This document shows positions 32,963 to 41,455 of a stretch of DNA of 64,000 bases, piece after piece. Numbering within the stretch: the stretch's first letter is position 1; each line of letters opens with the position of its first letter. This stretch comes from Neisseria sp. DTU_2020_1000833_1_SI_GRL_NUU_006 (GTDB lineage Bacteria; Pseudomonadota; Gammaproteobacteria; Burkholderiales; Neisseriaceae), in NCBI GenBank assembly GCA_032388755.1, contig CP135593.1:868001-932000 (forward strand). The letters are read 5' to 3'. A program made the translations under genes and the position numbers. The notes beneath the pieces are model-generated. The model made no database searches. It saw nothing but the letters and a program-made list of their open reading frames with translations, and had not been told where the DNA came from.

Positions 32963-33631
32963 TTATTTTTTCATTAGAAGGGTCAATCCGTCGCCGACGG
33001 GTAGGGTAATGGGAACGATACGTTCATCTTCGGGCAGGCTGCGGTTGAATGTTTGCAGTATTTTCAGGCTGGGCGGGGAGTGTTCGTCGCTCTCATGCAA
33101 GACCCGGCCGTTCAGCAAAACATTGTCGATGGCGATAATGCCGCCCTTACGCACAAGCTTCAGGCAACGTTCGAAATATTGCGGGGTAGGGGGCTTATCC
33201 GCATCTATCAGGGCCAGGTCGTAACTTTCCGCTTCACCTTGCGCTATCAGGTCGTCCAAAGTCAAAAGGGCGGGTTGCAGGTGCAGTGAAATTTTGTGTT
33301 CCACTCCTGCCGCCCGCCAAGTTTCGCGCGCTATGTCGGTAAATGTTACGTTGATGTCGCAGGCGGTAACTTTGCCATGCTCGGGCAATGCAAGCGCGAC
33401 GGCGGTGCTGCTGTATCCTGTAAACACGCCGATTTCCAAATATTTTTCGGCACGGATAAGCTGCGCCAACCAAGAAAGCAGGGCGGCTTGTTCGCGGGCG
33501 ATGGCCATATTGCCCAATCGGTGGGAAAGTGTGCGCTCGCGCAATGCGGCAAGGACGGGATGCTCCGCCTGTCCGATGGTATTGAGGTAGTCCTGTAGTC
33601 CGGCAGGTGTGTTGGATGTGCGGACGGTCAT
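32963..33631 (-). CDS. Class I SAM-dependent O-methyltransferase
   Basis: The ATG at 33631 (MTVRTSNTPAGLQDYLNTIG) gives 222 aa and avoids overlap with the upstream DUF3460 gene. The fold is that of the caffeoyl-CoA/catechol O-methyltransferase family: KYLEIGVFTGYSSTAVALAL (SAM site), VTACDIN, YDLALIDADK (metal ligand region), GGIIAIDNVLLNGRV and a final VGDGLTLLMKK. The physiological substrate is unknown. It is likely in one operon with the DUF3460 gene upstream (11 bp) and the TPR lipoprotein downstream. Confidence 0.88.
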   Translation of the reverse strand: MTVRTSNTPAGLQDYLNTIGQAEHPVLAALRERTLSHRLGNMAIAREQAALLSWLAQLIRAEKYLEIGVFTGYSSTAVALALPEHGKVTACDINVTFTDIARETWRAAGVEHKISLHLQPALLTLDDLIAQGEAESYDLALIDADKPPTPQYFERCLKLVRKGGIIAIDNVLLNGRVLHESDEHSPPSLKILQTFNRSLPEDERIVPITLPVGDGLTLLMKK

Positions 33632-33641
33632 TTCGGCACGA

Positions 33642-33827
33642 TCAGTCTTGATAGTATGTATAGGGTTTTTTAGCAACTTTGGCAGCCTCAAACTCTGCCT
33701 GCTCTTGCGGATTTAATTCGACATCCCAAAGCAGGTGGCGGTTTTCGAGACGTTGCGTTTCCAGTTGCGGATTGTCTTCGATAAGTTTGTCGAGAAACTG
33801 GGTGGCTTCGGATTTGTAGTGGTACAT
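33642..33827 (-). CDS. DUF3460 family protein
   Basis: This 61-aa small protein (MYHYKSEATQFLDKLIEDNPQLETQRLENRHLLWDVELNPQEQ...) matches the DUF3460 pattern of beta-proteobacteria: an N-terminal amphipathic helix, the conserved LLWD, and a YxY motif near the end. Its function is unknown. It is the first gene of the probable three-gene unit 33827-32224. Confidence 0.8.
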   Translation of the reverse strand: MYHYKSEATQFLDKLIEDNPQLETQRLENRHLLWDVELNPQEQAEFEAAKVAKKPYTYYQD

Positions 33828-33906
33828 TTTTGTACGCTCCGTGGGAATAGGGTCGTAAAAGACGGGTTTTGTTATGCGGTGATATTATAGCGGATAATCC
33901 TAATGC

Positions 33907-33963
33907 AAAGGTCGTCTGAAAACCTATTTTGTGTTTTCAAACGACCTTTTTTCAGACGACCTT
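33907..33963. terminator. DUS triple between DUF3460 operon and dcuB
   Basis: AAAGGTCGTCTGAAAAC pairs with GTTTTCAAACGACCTTT (one mismatch). A third DUS copy (TTCAGACGACCT) follows at once, just before the dcuB stop. dcuB is on the minus strand, so this is its terminator. Confidence 0.65.
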
Positions 33964-35299
33964 AAAAGAAGTAATTCGCCAGCAGCAAACCGAATACCAA
34001 GCTAAACGCCATGCTCAAGAGGCCGGGAATCATAAAGCTGTGGTTGAAAATGAATCTGCCGATTTTGGTCGAACCCGTGCTGTCAAAATCAATCGCCGCG
34101 ATAATCGGACCGTAGTTCGGGATGAAGAAATAGCCGTTTACCGCGACAAACGTGCCGATGATAATTGGGGCAGGAATGCCCAGCGAAATACCGATGGGGA
34201 ACAGCGTTGCAACGGTCGCCCCTTGGCTGTTGACCAAGACGGACAAAACGAACAGGGCAAACGCAAAAGTCCACGGCGCAGTTTCGACCAAATGCGATAC
34301 GGTTTCTTTGACTTCAGCCAGATGACCGTGCATCAGCGTGTCGCCCAGCCATGCCACGCCGAATACGGCGATAACGGCACGCATCCCCGCATGGAACACC
34401 GAGCCTTTGGTAATCGCGTTACCATCCGGTTTACACAGCAGGATAATTAGCGCGGCAGCAGAAAGCATGACGATTTCGATGGCGTGCGCCATGCCCATCA
34501 GTTTCGGGCCTTCTTCCGTTTGGAAGGTCGGGCGCAACTCCGGTACGGCGCCCATGACTACCACCAGCAATGCGGCGGCAAGGAAAATCCCGACTGAAAG
34601 TTTCGCCTCTTTGCTGACAGGCGCGTTGGAAACTTCAGTCGAATCTTTTTCGTTGGCTTCTATATATTCCGGGTCTCTCAGCAACGCCTGATAATGCGGG
34701 TCATCTTTCAATTCTTTACCGAGCTTGTTGACGAATATACAGGCAAGGCCGATACCTAAAATAGTTGAAGGAACAGTCACTTTCAGCACATCAGCCATCG
34801 TGATGTGTTGCGGCTCAAGGTAGGTAACGCAGGCAACGACCGCGGCCGCAATCGGGCTGGCAACAATGGCGAATTGCGACGCGATGACCGCCATCGTCAG
34901 CGGACGCGACGGGCGGATGCCGTTGCGGCGGCTGACTTCGGCAATAACGGGCAATACCGAATAGGCGACGTGTCCCGTGCCTGCCAATACGGTAAACAGA
35001 TAAGTCACCATAGGGGCGATGAAAGTGATGTATTTCGGATTGCGGTGTAAAACGCGGGTGGCGATTTTAATCATGTAGTCCAAGCCGCCGCTTGCCTGCA
35101 TCGACGCAGCAGCGGAAACGACCGCCATAATCATCAGCATCACATCAATCGGCGGACTGGTCGGCTCAAGATGGAAACCGAAGGCCAAAACCGCCAGCCC
35201 GATACCGCCGATCACGCCCAAGCCGATGCCGCCGACCTGCGCGCCGATTAAGATACACACCAGTACGATGGCGAACTGGATAAAAAACATTGTGGACAT
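33962..35299 (-). CDS. dcuB: Anaerobic C4-dicarboxylate transporter (DcuA/DcuB family)
   Basis: The ATG at 35299 with the ribosome site ACGGAG gives 445 aa. The open frame extends further upstream without a better start. The protein has about 11 membrane segments and family motifs: GAQVGGIGLGVIGGIGLAVLAFGF, a Pro-rich PTSPPIDVMLMIMAVVSAAASMQASGGLD, and FIAPMVTYLFTVLAGTGHVAYSVLPVIAE. It would exchange fumarate, aspartate or succinate across the inner membrane. Aspartase (52787-54184) supplies a matching cytoplasmic reaction. DcuB is chosen by length (446 aa in E. coli); DcuA is possible. Confidence 0.9.
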   Translation of the reverse strand: MSTMFFIQFAIVLVCILIGAQVGGIGLGVIGGIGLAVLAFGFHLEPTSPPIDVMLMIMAVVSAAASMQASGGLDYMIKIATRVLHRNPKYITFIAPMVTYLFTVLAGTGHVAYSVLPVIAEVSRRNGIRPSRPLTMAVIASQFAIVASPIAAAVVACVTYLEPQHITMADVLKVTVPSTILGIGLACIFVNKLGKELKDDPHYQALLRDPEYIEANEKDSTEVSNAPVSKEAKLSVGIFLAAALLVVVMGAVPELRPTFQTEEGPKLMGMAHAIEIVMLSAAALIILLCKPDGNAITKGSVFHAGMRAVIAVFGVAWLGDTLMHGHLAEVKETVSHLVETAPWTFAFALFVLSVLVNSQGATVATLFPIGISLGIPAPIIIGTFVAVNGYFFIPNYGPIIAAIDFDSTGSTKIGRFIFNHSFMIPGLLSMAFSLVFGLLLANYFF

Positions 35300-35621
35300 G
35301 AAAACTCCGTAATTTGAGGATATAAAGCAAATATCAGCTTCAGGCTGGTCAAACCAATACCGATGGAGCAAATATTCAATATTTTCAACAGACAAAAAAA
35401 AGGATGAAGTCATTTGCCCATAAAATACAAAAACTTCATCTTTTAATATGACGGGAATTATAAATCAGGCAGATAAGCTTAACAATATTTTACTGTAATA
35501 AAAATACATTTATTTTACTTGGCCGGCACTTTTCAGACGACGTTTACGGATATTATGCTGTATGATTCGCCAAGTTCTTCCATCATTACGTTAAACTCAC
35601 TTTACCCTATAAAATGACAAT

Positions 35622-36908
35622 ATGAAATCCATCTCCATCTGGCTGGTAATATTAGCAGGCGCGCTTGGTCTGTTTTATTACCAGCAAAATCGCTATTTCT
35701 TTTCAGACGACCTTATCCACCCGCAAGCCGGTCAAGACCGTTCGTCCGTAGAATCTTTAAGCGGCTTGGGTTACCTTAATTTTTTGCGTGCCGCTGCCGG
35801 TTTGAATCCCCTGTCGAATTCCCCGGTATTGGAACGCTCAGCCCGAAGGCACGCCAAATATCTGCTGATCAATCCTGAAGACGGCCATGACGAAAAACAT
35901 CGAAACAATCAGTTTTATACGGGATACAAGCCCTCCGACCGCGCCCGCAAGGCCGGCTATTATTTCGATGGGGTTCATGAAAACATCAGCACGGGCGAGT
36001 ACCGCCATCAGGATGGATTTAAAAGCACGCTTGTCCTGCACGAGCAAACCGATGCCCTGATGACAGCCATTTACCACCGTTTTTCTTTGCTTGATCAAAA
36101 TATTGACGAGGCGGGCGTAGCTGTTGAGCATGGCAACGGAAAAACCGCCGTCGTTTTCAATCAAGGCAACCGGGAATTCAATCATTGGTGTTCGTTAGGG
36201 CGATCCTATCCGGAAGCGGGCCGCCGTTTCTATAAAAATTCTTGTTTCAATGGCTCTATCGTTTACGCCGACGAAATTAAAAATCAAACAAAATCAGCGT
36301 ATATCGCTTATCCGAAGGGAAATTTTGCCGCGCCGGATTTTTACGGCGAACATCCCGATCCCATGCCCGGTTATGAATTTACCGGAAATCCCGTCAGCAT
36401 TGCATTTTCAGACGACGGGGGCGAAGCCAAGATGCTGTCGTTCAAACTTTATCAAGGCAAAAACGAAATCGACAAAACCAAAATTTTGGATAAATACACA
36501 GATCCAAACGGACAGTTGACCGACAAACAATTCGCGCTTTTCCCACTATCGCCGCTCGAATACGACACTGCCTACCGCGCCGTATTCGAATACAGTCAAA
36601 ACGGTAAGAAACAGAAAGCAGAATGGACATTCAAAACCAAAAAGCCCGATTATCCCTATTTTGTCGTCAATGGCGGAGAAACGCTTGCCGTCAAACCGGA
36701 TAACATTTATTTCATCCATTGGAAAAACCACTGGTGTCTTCGCGAATGCGAGAAAATCACATTCCGTCCGCGGGGTGATGCAAAGCTTGAGGTTTTGGAA
36801 CGCAAACCCGGAGGCTTCCTCGTGCGCCTCAAAGGAAAAACCGGCACAGCCGTGCGCCTAATGCCGAATGAAGAAACAGAAAAAGCAGTTGTCCTGCTTA
36901 TCGAGTAA
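35622..36908 (+). CDS. Membrane-anchored CAP (SCP/PR1)-domain protein
   Basis: This 428-aa protein has one N-terminal hydrophobic segment (SIWLVILAGALGLFYYQQ) that may be an uncleaved anchor. The CAP domain spans about 50-190 (YLNFLRAAAGLNPLSNSPVLERSARRHAKYLL, then GVHENISTG and VAVEHGNGKTAVVFNQ), where GHDEKHR and the His/Glu residues form the usual cleft. The C-terminal half (220-428) looks like Ig-type beta domains (SIAFSDDGGEAKMLSFKLYQGK...). A DUS near the start is read as FFSDDL and a second one as FSDD. Function unknown; probably periplasmic. Confidence 0.8.
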   Translation: MKSISIWLVILAGALGLFYYQQNRYFFSDDLIHPQAGQDRSSVESLSGLGYLNFLRAAAGLNPLSNSPVLERSARRHAKYLLINPEDGHDEKHRNNQFYTGYKPSDRARKAGYYFDGVHENISTGEYRHQDGFKSTLVLHEQTDALMTAIYHRFSLLDQNIDEAGVAVEHGNGKTAVVFNQGNREFNHWCSLGRSYPEAGRRFYKNSCFNGSIVYADEIKNQTKSAYIAYPKGNFAAPDFYGEHPDPMPGYEFTGNPVSIAFSDDGGEAKMLSFKLYQGKNEIDKTKILDKYTDPNGQLTDKQFALFPLSPLEYDTAYRAVFEYSQNGKKQKAEWTFKTKKPDYPYFVVNGGETLAVKPDNIYFIHWKNHWCLRECEKITFRPRGDAKLEVLERKPGGFLVRLKGKTGTAVRLMPNEETEKAVVLLIE

Positions 36909-36927
36909 GCCAGATAAAGCAAAAGCC

Positions 36928-36971
36928 AAAAGGTCGTCTGAAACAGGCGTTTCCGTTTCAGACGACCTTTT
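36928..36971 (+). terminator. DUS-pair terminator after CAP-protein gene
   Basis: AAAAGGTCGTCTGAAAC and GTTTCAGACGACCTTTT form a perfect 17-bp stem. Confidence 0.85.
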
Positions 36972-37036
36972 ATCGAAATTAGCCTGCAAAACTGATAGAA
37001 TGATCCGACTTCAAGTTCAGCAACCCTTGCGCAGCC

Positions 37037-37270
37037 ATGAGCCGTCATCACAAAATCAATGCCAATACCCGCTATGCCTTCATTTCTATCGCTTTGATGG
37101 TTTCGGCGTTTTTAATATTTGCAGGACTGATGATGTTGCCTTTGGGCTTAAACGGACAGATGAGGATAAATCTGATACGCCTGTCCCTTTATTCAATTTT
37201 GCTGTTTGCTGCGGCCGGGGGCGTTTTTTCCATCAGAGTTGCGTGGCTGCGTAAAAAATCCGGAGTATGA
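37037..37270 (+). CDS. Small two-helix membrane protein
   Basis: This 77-aa protein has a basic N-terminus (MSRHHKINANTRY) and two membrane segments (AFISIALMVSAFLIFAGLMMLPLGL and LSLYSILLFAAAGGVFSI), then a basic tail. It overlaps the DUF971 gene by 4 bp (ATGA), so the two are translationally coupled. No function is recognised. Confidence 0.7.
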   Translation: MSRHHKINANTRYAFISIALMVSAFLIFAGLMMLPLGLNGQMRINLIRLSLYSILLFAAAGGVFSIRVAWLRKKSGV

Positions 37271-37707
37271 CTGTGAACGAAAACAACCTTATTCCGACGG
37301 AAATCCGTCTGTCGAAAGACCGAGCATTGCTGACGCTGCGTTACGATGCCGATGAAAAACCACTTTCCGCAGAGTTTTTGCGTGTTTATTCGCCCAGTGC
37401 GGAAGTGCGCGGACACGGCGTAGGGCAGGAGGTTTTACAAACCGGAAAGGCAAGCGTTACCGTTGCTGATTTGGAGCCGGTCGGCAATTACGCTTTGAAA
37501 ATCACTTTTTCAGACGGCCACAACAGCGGCCTGTACGACTGGGCCTATCTGCACAAACTGGCACACGATCACGACGCGCTGTGGACGGACTACCTGCGCC
37601 GTATGGAGCTGGCTGGTGCGTCCCGTGTCCCTTCTCCTGACGATTTGAATGCCGAACCGAAATCCGGCCATGCCTGCGGCAGCGGAGGTTGCGGAGGAAG
37701 ACATTGA
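37267..37707 (+). CDS. DUF971 domain protein
   Basis: This 146-aa protein carries the DUF971 (gamma-butyrobetaine hydroxylase-like N-terminal) domain: PTEIRLSKDRALLTLRYD...LSAEFLRVYSPSAEVRGHG..., and the ending PVGNYALKITFSDGHNSGLYDWAYLH. The C-terminal tail is Gly/Cys/His-rich (HACGSGGCGGRH), a likely metal site. Such genes often precede ubiE, as here (37916), and a role in Fe-S metabolism has been proposed for the family. A start codon overlapping the preceding gene argues for one operon. Confidence 0.85.
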   Translation: MTVNENNLIPTEIRLSKDRALLTLRYDADEKPLSAEFLRVYSPSAEVRGHGVGQEVLQTGKASVTVADLEPVGNYALKITFSDGHNSGLYDWAYLHKLAHDHDALWTDYLRRMELAGASRVPSPDDLNAEPKSGHACGSGGCGGRH

Positions 37708-37726
37708 CAAAAGGTCGTCTGAAAAG

Positions 37727-37801
37727 ATGGAACTGAAATTTTTAGGTACCGGAGCGGGCTACACACAACGTTACCTGTTACTCAACAGCCGCTCGTTTTA
37801 A
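37727..37801 (+). pseudogene. Possible fragment of a metallo-beta-lactamase-fold gene
   Basis: A 24-aa ORF (MELKFLGTGAGYTQRYLLLNSRSF) follows a DUS. The start MELKFLGTGAG resembles the N-terminus of MBL-fold hydrolases. No continuation is found before ubiE, so it is a remnant at most. Confidence 0.25.
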
Positions 37802-37915
37802 GGTGGGATAGGCGAAAAATATATTTCCCGCGTCGAAAGCGATTGGCGATTTCTTCGACGTATTCAATATCTGAATTCATATTATTTTAATTTTAAATTT
37901 CAAAAGGCAGGCAAC

Positions 37916-38653
37916 ATGAGCAACCACAAAACCCATTTTGGTTTCAGTACCGTAGATGAGAACGAAAAAGCAGGCAAAGTAGCCGAAGTATTCCATTCGG
38001 TAGCGAAAAACTATGACATTATGAACGATGTGATGTCCGGCGGCCTGCACCGTGTTTGGAAGCATTTCACCATTAATACCGCACGCTTGAAAAAAGGAGA
38101 CAAAGTATTGGATATTGCCGGCGGTACGGGCGATTTGTCTCGCGGCTGGGCCAAACGCGTGGGTAAAGAGGGCGAAGTTTGGCTGACCGATATCAATTCT
38201 TCGATGCTGACCGTCGGACGCGACCGACTGCTCAACGAAGGCCTGATTCTGCCCGTGTCGCTGGCTGATGCGGAAAAGCTGCCATTCCCCGATAACTATT
38301 TCAATCTGGTTTCCGTCGCCTTCGGCCTGCGCAACATGACGCACAAAGATGCCGCGCTGAAAGAGATGTACCGCGTGTTGAAACCGGGCGGCACGCTGCT
38401 GGTATTGGAGTTTTCCAAAGTCTACAAACCACTGGAAGGGGTGTACGACCTGTATTCCTTCAAGCTGCTACCGGTCATGGGCAAACTGATTGCGAAAGAT
38501 GCCGACAGCTATCAATATCTCGCCGAATCCATCCGTATGCATCCCGATCAAGAAACTTTGAAACAGATGATGCTGGACGCGGGGTTCGACAGTGTGGATT
38601 ATCATAATATGAGCGCAGGGATTGTGGCATTGCATAAAGGCGTGAAATTCTAG
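37916..38653 (+). CDS. ubiE: Ubiquinone/menaquinone C-methyltransferase UbiE
   Basis: UbiE methylates the benzoquinol (and, where made, demethylmenaquinol) ring. The 245-aa product shows KVAEVFHSVAKNYDIMNDVMSGGLHRVWK, the SAM motif KVLDIAGGTGDLSRGWAK, and ADAEKLPFPDNYFNLVSVAFGLRNMTHKDAALKEMYRVLKPGG. The ribosome site AAAGGCAGG lies 8 bp before the ATG. The length is standard. It lies 208 bp downstream of the DUF971 gene. Confidence 0.96.
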   Translation: MSNHKTHFGFSTVDENEKAGKVAEVFHSVAKNYDIMNDVMSGGLHRVWKHFTINTARLKKGDKVLDIAGGTGDLSRGWAKRVGKEGEVWLTDINSSMLTVGRDRLLNEGLILPVSLADAEKLPFPDNYFNLVSVAFGLRNMTHKDAALKEMYRVLKPGGTLLVLEFSKVYKPLEGVYDLYSFKLLPVMGKLIAKDADSYQYLAESIRMHPDQETLKQMMLDAGFDSVDYHNMSAGIVALHKGVKF

Positions 38654-38717
38654 GGAATAAAATTCTAAGATATCCATCAAAAAAAGCTATCTGATAGTCA
38701 AGTTAGCCTTGGATTCG

Positions 38718-38977
38718 GATTTCAAGTGCAACATTCAGCCCCCTGTGTTGTAAATACAAGTAGTTGGAACAGATTCTTACGGTGTTTTTTTGTGGCGGTT
38801 AAGCTGTTTAACGATTTCAGTGATGATGCAGTAGTGGGGCAGATATTGTATTTTACAGGTATAGTTCGTCTTGGGTCAGTTGTGTGTGGCCAGCCCATGG
38901 CGATCTTCCTTGCAAGAAAGGCCGTATGCTGCCGCGTAACGGCCTTTTTACGTTATGGAGAGTTGCACTTCAAATCC
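38718..38977 (-). mobile_element. Remnant of an IS30-family (IS1655-like) element
   Basis: Inverted ends GGATTTCAAGTGCAAC (38718-38733) and GTTGCACTTCAAATCC (38962-38977) bound about 260 bp. On the minus strand the interior encodes broken pieces of the transposase N-terminus: TQLTQDELY, then after a frameshift IQYLPHYCIITEIVKQLNRH, the helix-turn-helix start of IS30-type enzymes. Most of the transposase is deleted. This accounts for the 455-bp gap between ubiE and alaA. Confidence 0.65.
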
Positions 38978-39108
38978 TAATTGTCCGACGCTTGAAATTT
39001 TGAACGCGGTTTCAGGCGACCTTTTTTCGGTCGCATAAAATACTTCCTTTCCGCCTGCAAACGGAGTACATTTACCCCCATTGTTAACAATTTTACGGAA
39101 CACACATC

Positions 39109-40323
39109 ATGGAGAAATTTCCCAAATCGTCCAAGCTGGACCATGTTTGCTACGACATCCGCGGACCGGTACACAAAAAAGCCCTGCAACTCGAAGAAGA
39201 AGGCCATAAAATCCTCAAGCTCAATATCGGCAACCCCGCGCCGTTCGGCTTTGAAGCACCCGATGAAATCTTGGTGGACGTAATCCGCAACCTGCCGACC
39301 GCTCAGGGCTATTGCGATTCCAAAGGGCTGTATTCCGCCCGCAAAGCCATCGTTCATTACTATCAAACCAAAGGTCTGCGCGACATTTCGGTCAACGACG
39401 TTTACATCGGCAACGGCGTGTCCGAGCTGATTACCATGTCCATGCAGGCGCTTTTGAACGACGGCGATGAAATCCTGATTCCCTCGCCCGACTATCCGCT
39501 GTGGACGGCTGCCGCCACTTTGGCGGGCGGTACGGTGCGCCATTATTTGTGTGACGAAGAAAACGACTGGTTTCCCAACCTTGCCGATATGGAAGCCAAA
39601 ATCACGCCCAAAACCAAAGCCATCGTCGTCATCAATCCCAACAATCCTACCGGTGCGGTGTACAGCAAAGAAATCCTGCTCGAAATCGCCGAGTTGGCGC
39701 GCAAACACGGTCTGATCATCTTCGCCGATGAAATCTACGACAAAATCCTCTACGACGGCGCGGTTCACCACCACATCGCCGCACTCGCCCCCGACCTGCT
39801 GACCATCACCTTCAACGGACTCTCCAAAGCCTACCGCGTTGCCGGATTCCGCCAAGGCTGGATGGTGCTCAACGGCCCGAAAGAACATGCCAAAGGCTAT
39901 ATCGAAGGCCTCGATATGCTCTCGTCCATGCGCCTGTGCGCCAACACACCCATGCAACACGCCATCCAAACCGCTTTGGGCGGCTATCAAAGCATCAACG
40001 AATTTATCCTGCCCGGCGGCCGTCTGCTGGAGCAGCGCAATAAAGCATGGGAACTTGTCAACCAAGTTCCCGGACTGTCCTGCGTCAAACCGATGGGCGC
40101 GATGTATATGTTCCCGAAAATCGACACCGAAATGTACGGCATCTATGACGACATGAAATTCATCTACGACCTGCTCGTACGCGAAAAAGTCTTGTTCGTC
40201 CAAGGAACAGGGTTCAACTGGATACGCCCCGACCACTTCCGCATCGTTACCCTGCCGTACACCTACCAAATCGAAGAAGCCATGGGCAAACTCGAACGTT
40301 TTTTGCAGACTTACCGACAATAA
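39109..40323 (+). CDS. alaA: Pyridoxal-phosphate aminotransferase, alanine-synthesising type
   Basis: This 404-aa class I aminotransferase closely resembles E. coli AlaA (glutamate-pyruvate aminotransferase): HVCYDIRGPVHKKALQLEEEGHKILKLNIGNPAPFGFEAPDEI, GYCDSKGLYSARKAIVHYYQ, VINPNNPTGAVYSKE, ADEIYDKILYD, and the PLP Lys in TITFNGLSKAYRVAGFRQGW. The final FNWIRPDHFRIVTLPY holds the substrate carboxylate Arg. Its length agrees with the family (405 aa). Monocistronic. Confidence 0.92.
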   Translation: MEKFPKSSKLDHVCYDIRGPVHKKALQLEEEGHKILKLNIGNPAPFGFEAPDEILVDVIRNLPTAQGYCDSKGLYSARKAIVHYYQTKGLRDISVNDVYIGNGVSELITMSMQALLNDGDEILIPSPDYPLWTAAATLAGGTVRHYLCDEENDWFPNLADMEAKITPKTKAIVVINPNNPTGAVYSKEILLEIAELARKHGLIIFADEIYDKILYDGAVHHHIAALAPDLLTITFNGLSKAYRVAGFRQGWMVLNGPKEHAKGYIEGLDMLSSMRLCANTPMQHAIQTALGGYQSINEFILPGGRLLEQRNKAWELVNQVPGLSCVKPMGAMYMFPKIDTEMYGIYDDMKFIYDLLVREKVLFVQGTGFNWIRPDHFRIVTLPYTYQIEEAMGKLERFLQTYRQ

Positions 40324-40779
40324 TCGAATAAGGCAAAAGGTCGTCTGAAATAGGTTTCACATGGTACTCTTCTTTAACAGGCTGCTCTTTTCAGTTAAGG
40401 TTTTATTAAATAATATCTTTGTTAATTAAGCAAAATACCAACCTTTATCAACTATATAGAAGTTTGAAAATAATAAAATTTTTTAACTGATTGCAGTCGG
40501 AAGGCTAGCTCTGCCTATCAGGGATAAAAATCAAACGGCTTTGATGGTTTATCCCATCAAGGCGGTTTTGGCATCATGCGTATTTTCGGGATCTTTTTGA
40601 TATTGAATTAAGCGCAAAACAAGACAGATTCGAGTGCGTCAAATGAAGCTGCTATCGCACTAACTCCTCAACGAATGTCCAATAAGTCCGGATTTCCACC
40701 CTCTGCTTTTACGCTCCAAATCCATCACATTTCATCAAACACAATTTCCAAATTCCAAATAAGGTTTATTAACATAAAG
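40324..40779. other. Intergenic region with imperfect hairpin, no gene
   Basis: Between alaA and metW no coding region stands out. The feature that can be seen is a 15-bp imperfect hairpin, AAACGGCTTTGATGG (40533-40547) with CCATCAAGGCGGTTT (40554-40568), two mismatches. A single DUS lies at about 40338. The rest is AT-rich and unassigned. Confidence 0.4.
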
Positions 40780-40820
40780 AGGTCGTCTGAAAATTTGCCA
40801 CTCCATTTTTCAGACGACCT
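40780..40820 (-). terminator. DUS-pair terminator after metW
   Basis: AGGTCGTCTGAAAA and TTTTCAGACGACCT flank a 13-nt loop downstream of metXW (minus strand). Confidence 0.7.
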
Positions 40821-40873
40821 ATTGTTAATAGAACCAAAAAACCTGTTATTGCCAGCAAGGTGCTCAATCCATC

Positions 40874-41455
40874 TTACCCGACGCGGTAAAACGCCAAGCT
40901 GCCCAACAGGTTGGGGAAATGTTTGACCTGTTTGTTGCCCGTCATGACCGCGCGCTCGAGGACGCGGATTTTATTTTTGGCGCACAATAGATCAAAGTCT
41001 TTGAGCGTACACCAATGGATATTCGGCGTGTCGTACCAATGGTAGGGCATGCGTTCGGAAACCGGCATATGCCCGCCGACGGCGATTTGGAAGCGGTTGC
41101 GCCAGTAGCCGAAATTCGGGAAGCTGACAATCGCCTGTTTCGCCACGCGCATGAGGCAGCGCAGGATTTTCTCAGTATTCTGCATGGCTTGGATGGTTTG
41201 GCTCAAGACGATAACGTCAAACGTCTGGTCGCCAAATTCTGCCAAACCCTGCTCCAAATCGGCTTGGATGACGTTTACGCCGCGCGACATGGCGGCGATG
41301 ACGCTGTCGGTGTCGATTTCGATGCCGTAGCCACTGCATTTTTTGTGCTCCACCAAAGCCGCCAGCAATTCGCCGTCGCCGCAGCCCAAGTCCAAGACGC
41401 GGCTGCCTTCGGGAATCCAGTCGTAAATCAACTGCAAATCGTCGCGCAAATTCAT
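40874..41455 (-). CDS. metW: Methionine biosynthesis protein MetW
   Basis: MetW is a methyltransferase-fold protein that pairs with MetX and is needed for acetylation of homoserine in several proteobacteria. The ATG at 41455 (MNLRDDLQLIYDWIPEGSRVLDLGCGDGELLAAL) overlaps the metX stop by 4 bp (ATGA), giving 193 aa. It has the SAM-type loop LDLGCGDGEL, the family-specific FPNFGYWRNRFQIAVGGHMPVSE, and YHWYDTPNIHWCTLKDFD. Translational coupling to metX supports joint function. Confidence 0.94.
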   Translation of the reverse strand: MNLRDDLQLIYDWIPEGSRVLDLGCGDGELLAALVEHKKCSGYGIEIDTDSVIAAMSRGVNVIQADLEQGLAEFGDQTFDVIVLSQTIQAMQNTEKILRCLMRVAKQAIVSFPNFGYWRNRFQIAVGGHMPVSERMPYHWYDTPNIHWCTLKDFDLLCAKNKIRVLERAVMTGNKQVKHFPNLLGSLAFYRVG

